DNA of 64,000 nucleotides from Pseudoalteromonas luteoviolacea (GTDB lineage: Bacteria; Pseudomonadota; Gammaproteobacteria; Enterobacterales; Alteromonadaceae): positions 2,446,001-2,510,000 of the forward strand of contig NZ_CP015411.1 of NCBI RefSeq assembly GCF_001750165.1, in the 5' to 3' direction. Of the stretch, positions 61,027 through 64,000 are shown one piece after another. A program made the position numbers and the translations under genes. Each line of letters starts with the position of its first letter. Within the stretch, counting starts at the first letter, position 1. The notes under the pieces were generated by a model that was not told where the DNA came from, did not search any database, and saw only the letters and a list, made by a program, of their open reading frames with translations.

Positions 61027-61584
61027 TTATTGAATTGTAAAGCAATCCACCTTGTTATGAATTGCAACTGGTAAATTTGTAGTTGGGTTAAAATCCGATT
61101 GGACTAAGTTTTGAGTATTCGATTGTGACTCTATCCAATATTCATTTGCCTTACCTTGAATGATCTCGTTTCTTGAATTTAAGAGCTTAGGAGCAGCTAA
61201 TTGCTCGTTACCTTGATAGTAATTTGTTATGTAAGCTTGCTCATTCAAGTCAGTTTCTAATTGCGTCCACCCAGTGAAATTATTGAACAAAGCAATGCTA
61301 TATACCCAATTGGCACCAAGACCAGCGCTGGCCTTCGCATTGATAAACTTAATTTCTGATACATGACTGTTATATCTACTTACAACCATTTGTTGGATCG
61401 TCTTGCTTTCCTGCTTAGCTTTACCTGTATAAAAAGGAGAATTTAATAAAGAAGCTCCATTTTTCTCTAGATACATAATATGGATATCCGCATCAACACG
61501 CTTTGTGGCAGATAGTGGACCGGCATAGCTTTGAAGTGATATTACAAAAAGTATAAATATCAAGAGGTGGTTATTCTTTATCAT
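61027..61584 (-). CDS. Secreted protein of unknown function
   Basis: A 185-residue protein with a signal peptide (MIKNNHLLIFILFVISLQSYA). The mature part has KRVDADIHIMYLEKNGASLL, SHVSEIKFINAKASAGLGAN, and a single Cys near the C-terminus. It looks beta-rich. No family recognised. ATG 61,584 fits the signal peptide; an upstream in-frame ATG at 61,629 would add 15 residues. First gene of a two-gene leftward operon. Confidence 0.55.
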   Translation of the reverse strand: MIKNNHLLIFILFVISLQSYAGPLSATKRVDADIHIMYLEKNGASLLNSPFYTGKAKQESKTIQQMVVSRYNSHVSEIKFINAKASAGLGANWVYSIALFNNFTGWTQLETDLNEQAYITNYYQGNEQLAAPKLLNSRNEIIQGKANEYWIESQSNTQNLVQSDFNPTTNLPVAIHNKVDCFTIQ

Positions 61585-61795
61585 ATCGACAGTCTCAAGC
61601 TTTAATGTATTATTTATGTTAAGACTCATCTTGAAACATTTGTATTACACTTCATTACCCTTTGTTACAGTACATTACGCTTCATTGCTTATAACTCAGC
61701 AATTGATTGGTAATCTGGACGTCATTGGTTCAAGGCACAAAAACCGATGCTGACAAATCAGTTGAAATATAATTAGAGAATGGGAAATTGTAGGT

Positions 61796-62102
61796 ACACT
61801 GTATTACTTATGTTTTGATATCCAACACGCCGTTATTTATTGGATTGTTTAAACTTAGATGCTGTAACTTAAATTTGTCTGAAACTTGGAACTTAACTTT
61901 AGATTATTTTGGTAGTCTCACTATTGTTTTAGTCATCAAAATCATGGCCCCTATTTCTTTATTTTATACTGAGGAATTACTCTGTAAAATTAAAATAGAA
62001 ATCAATTTAACATAACACTTATATTCGCACTACCACCAAGCTTTCGCTTAAAATGGCAGCAACCGTGATGTTTTTATACAATTTTAAAGTTTATTGTTCT
62101 CG
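61796..62102. repeat. 307-bp direct repeat, right copy
   Basis: Same orientation and length as 11,378-11,684, about 99 percent identical by eye. Here the repeat runs on into TAAGCTTAATCATAAGC, whereas the left copy is cut by the relic prophage. Short similarity (AAATTGTAGGT) also lies just upstream of both copies. Confidence 0.85.
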
Positions 62103-62229
62103 TAAGCTTAATCATAAGCTTTATTTGTTATCAACATTGTTTTAGTATCATCGTTTTTTATAGTAATGCTTAGTCCAAAAGTTAAATTTGGCACAATGAG
62201 TTATGTATTTACGTTAATAGGTATGCCAT

Positions 62230-62442
62230 ATGTCCCCTGAATCAATGTCTGATTTAATTATCACAATCATAATCCTTTTAGTTTCTGCCGGTATGGCTTT
62301 TCAAGGTAAAGTACTCAAATCAAATTTAGCTGAAAAGCCAAAAGATGAAGTTGAAAAGCTAAAAAACCGAGCAAACCTTTTAATAATATGTGGTGGATTT
62401 GTCGCACTCATTCAAGTTACCAAATTAGTCTCTCTTTTTTAA
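62230..62442 (+). CDS. Small two-helix membrane protein
   Basis: A 70-residue protein with two hydrophobic segments (LIITIIILLVSAGMAFQG and LLIICGGFVALIQVTKLVSL) joined by a charged linker (EKPKDEVEKLKNRA). Probably an inner-membrane protein of host origin. No function known. No clear ribosome-binding site. Confidence 0.45.
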   Translation: MSPESMSDLIITIIILLVSAGMAFQGKVLKSNLAEKPKDEVEKLKNRANLLIICGGFVALIQVTKLVSLF

Positions 62443-62576
62443 AGTGGAGTAAGAAAAGGTTCAGGTATTAAAATAAGATATGATTGGTTTACCAGAGTTT
62501 TTTGTTGATGACTTTGTAGTTATCATGTTTAATCAAGAATTATAAGTGGCTGAGACTTGTAAATAAAATCAATAGT

Positions 62577-62607
62577 GTGAAAGCACACATCGTATTAATG
62601 CTTTCAC
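62577..62607. terminator. Hairpin between convergent host genes
   Basis: GTGAAAGCA / TGCTTTCAC, a 9-bp stem with a 13-base loop, lying between the small membrane-protein gene and the leftward sigma-factor operon. Confidence 0.5.
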
Positions 62608-62626
62608 CCATTTAGACCAGACCGCC

Positions 62627-63187
62627 CTACTGTTCTAATGTTTGTAAAACCTCTTTGGCTTTTTCGTTTTTATACTTATAAAACACTATAGAAAAAAGCA
62701 GTCCCAATAACAGCCCCCCTTCAAGGGTTAAATCTTTTACTTCACACGTAACTGAATAACAACGCCCTAAATTGAATAAACCAAACCCTAAAATAAACAC
62801 CCAGGTTCCTTTAGCATATAGAGTCCATCTATAAACTTCATTTCGTAATAAGTTTTTGTGAACCTCAAGTGAGGTGTTTATATTCTCACTTTTAAGTTGG
62901 CTCAAGCTATCTAAACGACTCTTACCAGTCAAAATAAAAATAACAATTGCCCATAAAGTGACAAACCCAATCCAGCTTAACTTAAACAACTCCTTACCAT
63001 CTATAAATGCATCCGCCAATAAGTAACAGACACTTAAAATTGCTACCGCTTCAAAACACACATTAAACTTTAAAATTGCACTCTGCCGCTTATGCCGTTT
63101 AAGCAACTTATCCATATGTGGCTGAGGCTTTTTTTCCGTTGATTGCCAAAGTGACGACAGTTGTTCAAATTCGTTATTATCCATCAA
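62627..63187 (-). CDS. Membrane protein paired with ECF sigma factor
   Basis: A 186-residue protein with a cytoplasmic N-terminus (FEQLSSLWQSTEKKPQPHMD) and about four membrane helices (for example FNVCFEAVAILSVCYLLADA and LSWIGFVTLWAIVIFIL). Its start overlaps the sigma-factor stop by four bases. Genes in this place often encode anti-sigma factors. The short N-terminal cytoplasmic domain could hold the sigma factor at the membrane, but no zinc-binding anti-sigma motif is seen. Confidence 0.6.
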   Translation of the reverse strand: MMDNNEFEQLSSLWQSTEKKPQPHMDKLLKRHKRQSAILKFNVCFEAVAILSVCYLLADAFIDGKELFKLSWIGFVTLWAIVIFILTGKSRLDSLSQLKSENINTSLEVHKNLLRNEVYRWTLYAKGTWVFILGFGLFNLGRCYSVTCEVKDLTLEGGLLLGLLFSIVFYKYKNEKAKEVLQTLEQ

Positions 63188-63702
63188 TTCATACCTGCTA
63201 GTAACGTCGATAATTGCTCTTTTGCTCGGTGTAACCTAACACCGACATTTGCCTCGCTTATCCCTAAGACTTCGCTCATTTCTACGTTATTTAAGTCCTC
63301 TAACTTGAGTAACATAACTTGCCTTAAGCTGAGCGGCAGCTTATTAACTGCAATGATCAATTGTTGCTGCCTTTGCGCTTGTAAAGCACTTTTTTCTGGT
63401 GTTGGAGATTCACAAAGTGCTGCTTCATCTAATTCATCTTCAGAAATTCTACTATGTCGCCTTATGTGATCAATGGCTGTATTGTGGATCACACGGTAAA
63501 TATAGGTATTCAGTGAACATTGGTCATTGAACCCTTCTAAAGACCGCCAAACTGATAGTGCCATTTCTTGCGCTAGTTCATCTGATAAAGCTGGTCTACT
63601 TTCATACCCAGATGCTGCGCGGCTTATTTGTGGCCAAAATTGCGCGATGACCTCTTCTTTATCTTTGTCCTTGGTGATATTTACCAACGAGATTTGCCTC
63701 AA
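63184..63702 (-). CDS. ECF-type RNA polymerase sigma factor
   Basis: A 172-residue sigma-70 family protein. Region 2 includes ELAQEMALSVWRSLEGFN and TYIYRVIHNTAIDHIRRH (-10 recognition). Region 4 is LPLSLRQVMLLKLEDLNNVE followed by MSEVLGISEANVGVRLHRAK (-35 recognition helix-turn-helix). Co-transcribed with the membrane protein downstream. The divergent gene at 63,891 may be a target. Host gene. Confidence 0.87.
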   Translation of the reverse strand: MRQISLVNITKDKDKEEVIAQFWPQISRAASGYESRPALSDELAQEMALSVWRSLEGFNDQCSLNTYIYRVIHNTAIDHIRRHSRISEDELDEAALCESPTPEKSALQAQRQQQLIIAVNKLPLSLRQVMLLKLEDLNNVEMSEVLGISEANVGVRLHRAKEQLSTLLAGMN

Positions 63703-63890
63703 AGTTGTTTTTATTATTAGTCGTTAAAGAAACGAGATTATTACAAAAAATTTCAAATAAATTTAAGCCGCCTTGGCTATGTATTGTTGCTGATTGTATA
63801 ACGGATGAAAAAAAGTAGAAAAAGTTTGTAATGAATTTTTTTTTAGTACGACTAATCAGATCAAACTACTCAATTATCTAAGGATAAAAA

Positions 63891-64000
63891 ATGCAAGCTT
63901 TTAAAAAGTTACAACAATTAAATAAAAAACGTGTATTGAGCACAGTATGGTTTGTCGTTGCATTAAGCTGGCTTGCCATGTTTGCTGTACTTTTCACCAC
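63891..64000 (+). CDS. N-terminus of a membrane protein, cut by window edge
   Basis: The first 36 residues are visible: basic start MQAFKKLQQLNKKRVLS followed by a hydrophobic helix VWFVVALSWLAMFAVLF. AAGGAT precedes the ATG. Probably a host inner-membrane or secreted protein, divergent from the sigma-factor operon. Confidence 0.5.
   Translation, partial: MQAFKKLQQLNKKRVLSTVWFVVALSWLAMFAVLFT

Noticed and set aside
1..64000. tRNA or rRNA genes
   Set aside because: No tRNA-like fold with a conserved T-arm or rRNA segment was noticed, though a dedicated scan was not possible.

Overview
The window looks like chromosome of a marine gammaproteobacterium, most likely Pseudoalteromonas or a close relative. 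This rests on A+T-rich intergenic DNA, a MiaE-type tRNA hydroxylase, a SIMPL protein, and a very large propeller hybrid histidine kinase. The genus is an inference from gene content; no search was run.

Layout. 1-0.7 kb: decayed IS30-type transposase. 1.1-10.2 kb: ordinary host genes (periplasmic solute-binding protein, secreted protein, hybrid sensor kinase, SIMPL protein, then an overlapping MAPEG-sulfotransferase-MiaE run). 10.9-12.0 kb: a truncated secreted-protein gene, a 307-bp repeat, and the left end of a relic transposable prophage. 12,017-56,265: an apparently complete 44.2-kb Mu-like (transposable, long-tailed) prophage bounded by TGTAA...TTACA and a 5-bp target duplication ATAAT. 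56.27-56.7 kb: the other side of the relic. 57-58.6 kb: a Kiwa anti-phage system. 58.7-59.4 kb: a small family of double-glycine leader peptides. 60-61.6 kb: two unrecognised genes. 61.8-62.1 kb: second copy of the 307-bp repeat. 62.2-64 kb: host genes, including an ECF sigma factor.

The intact prophage sits inside the head-morphogenesis (F) gene of an older related prophage. The two halves of the broken F gene lie on either side and rejoin in register at the 5-bp duplication. Its gene order is unusual. A control region at 25.4-25.5 kb fires leftward (Ner-like, CII-like, transposase A, ATPase B, gp16, Mor, lysozyme, terminase, portal, F, ending at the left end) and rightward (CI-like repressor, accessory genes, protease I, capsid, tail, fibre, ending at the right end). 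Compared with Mu, the block from the left end to F is inverted. The relic shows the same F-next-to-left-end arrangement, so this looks like a lineage trait rather than a recent accident. A shared 20-bp dyad element lies 54-59 bp upstream of the three late operons and is a good candidate target of the Mor-type activator.

The most interesting part is the accessory slot after the repressor. The repressor is followed within 10 bp by a small secreted protein, then by an 895-residue protein with a periplasmic sensor region, one membrane span and a histidine-kinase-type ATPase lacking an obvious phospho-acceptor histidine. An HNH nuclease gene starts 2 bp later. This could let a prophage sense the periplasm. 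The relic keeps a remnant of the same sensor gene, and there the slot downstream holds Kiwa. The intact prophage carries in that slot an HNH protein, a histidine-rich protein, and an unrecognised soluble + four-helix membrane pair. A second cargo site in the tail operon holds FRG and Abi-C-type defence candidates and a lipoprotein.
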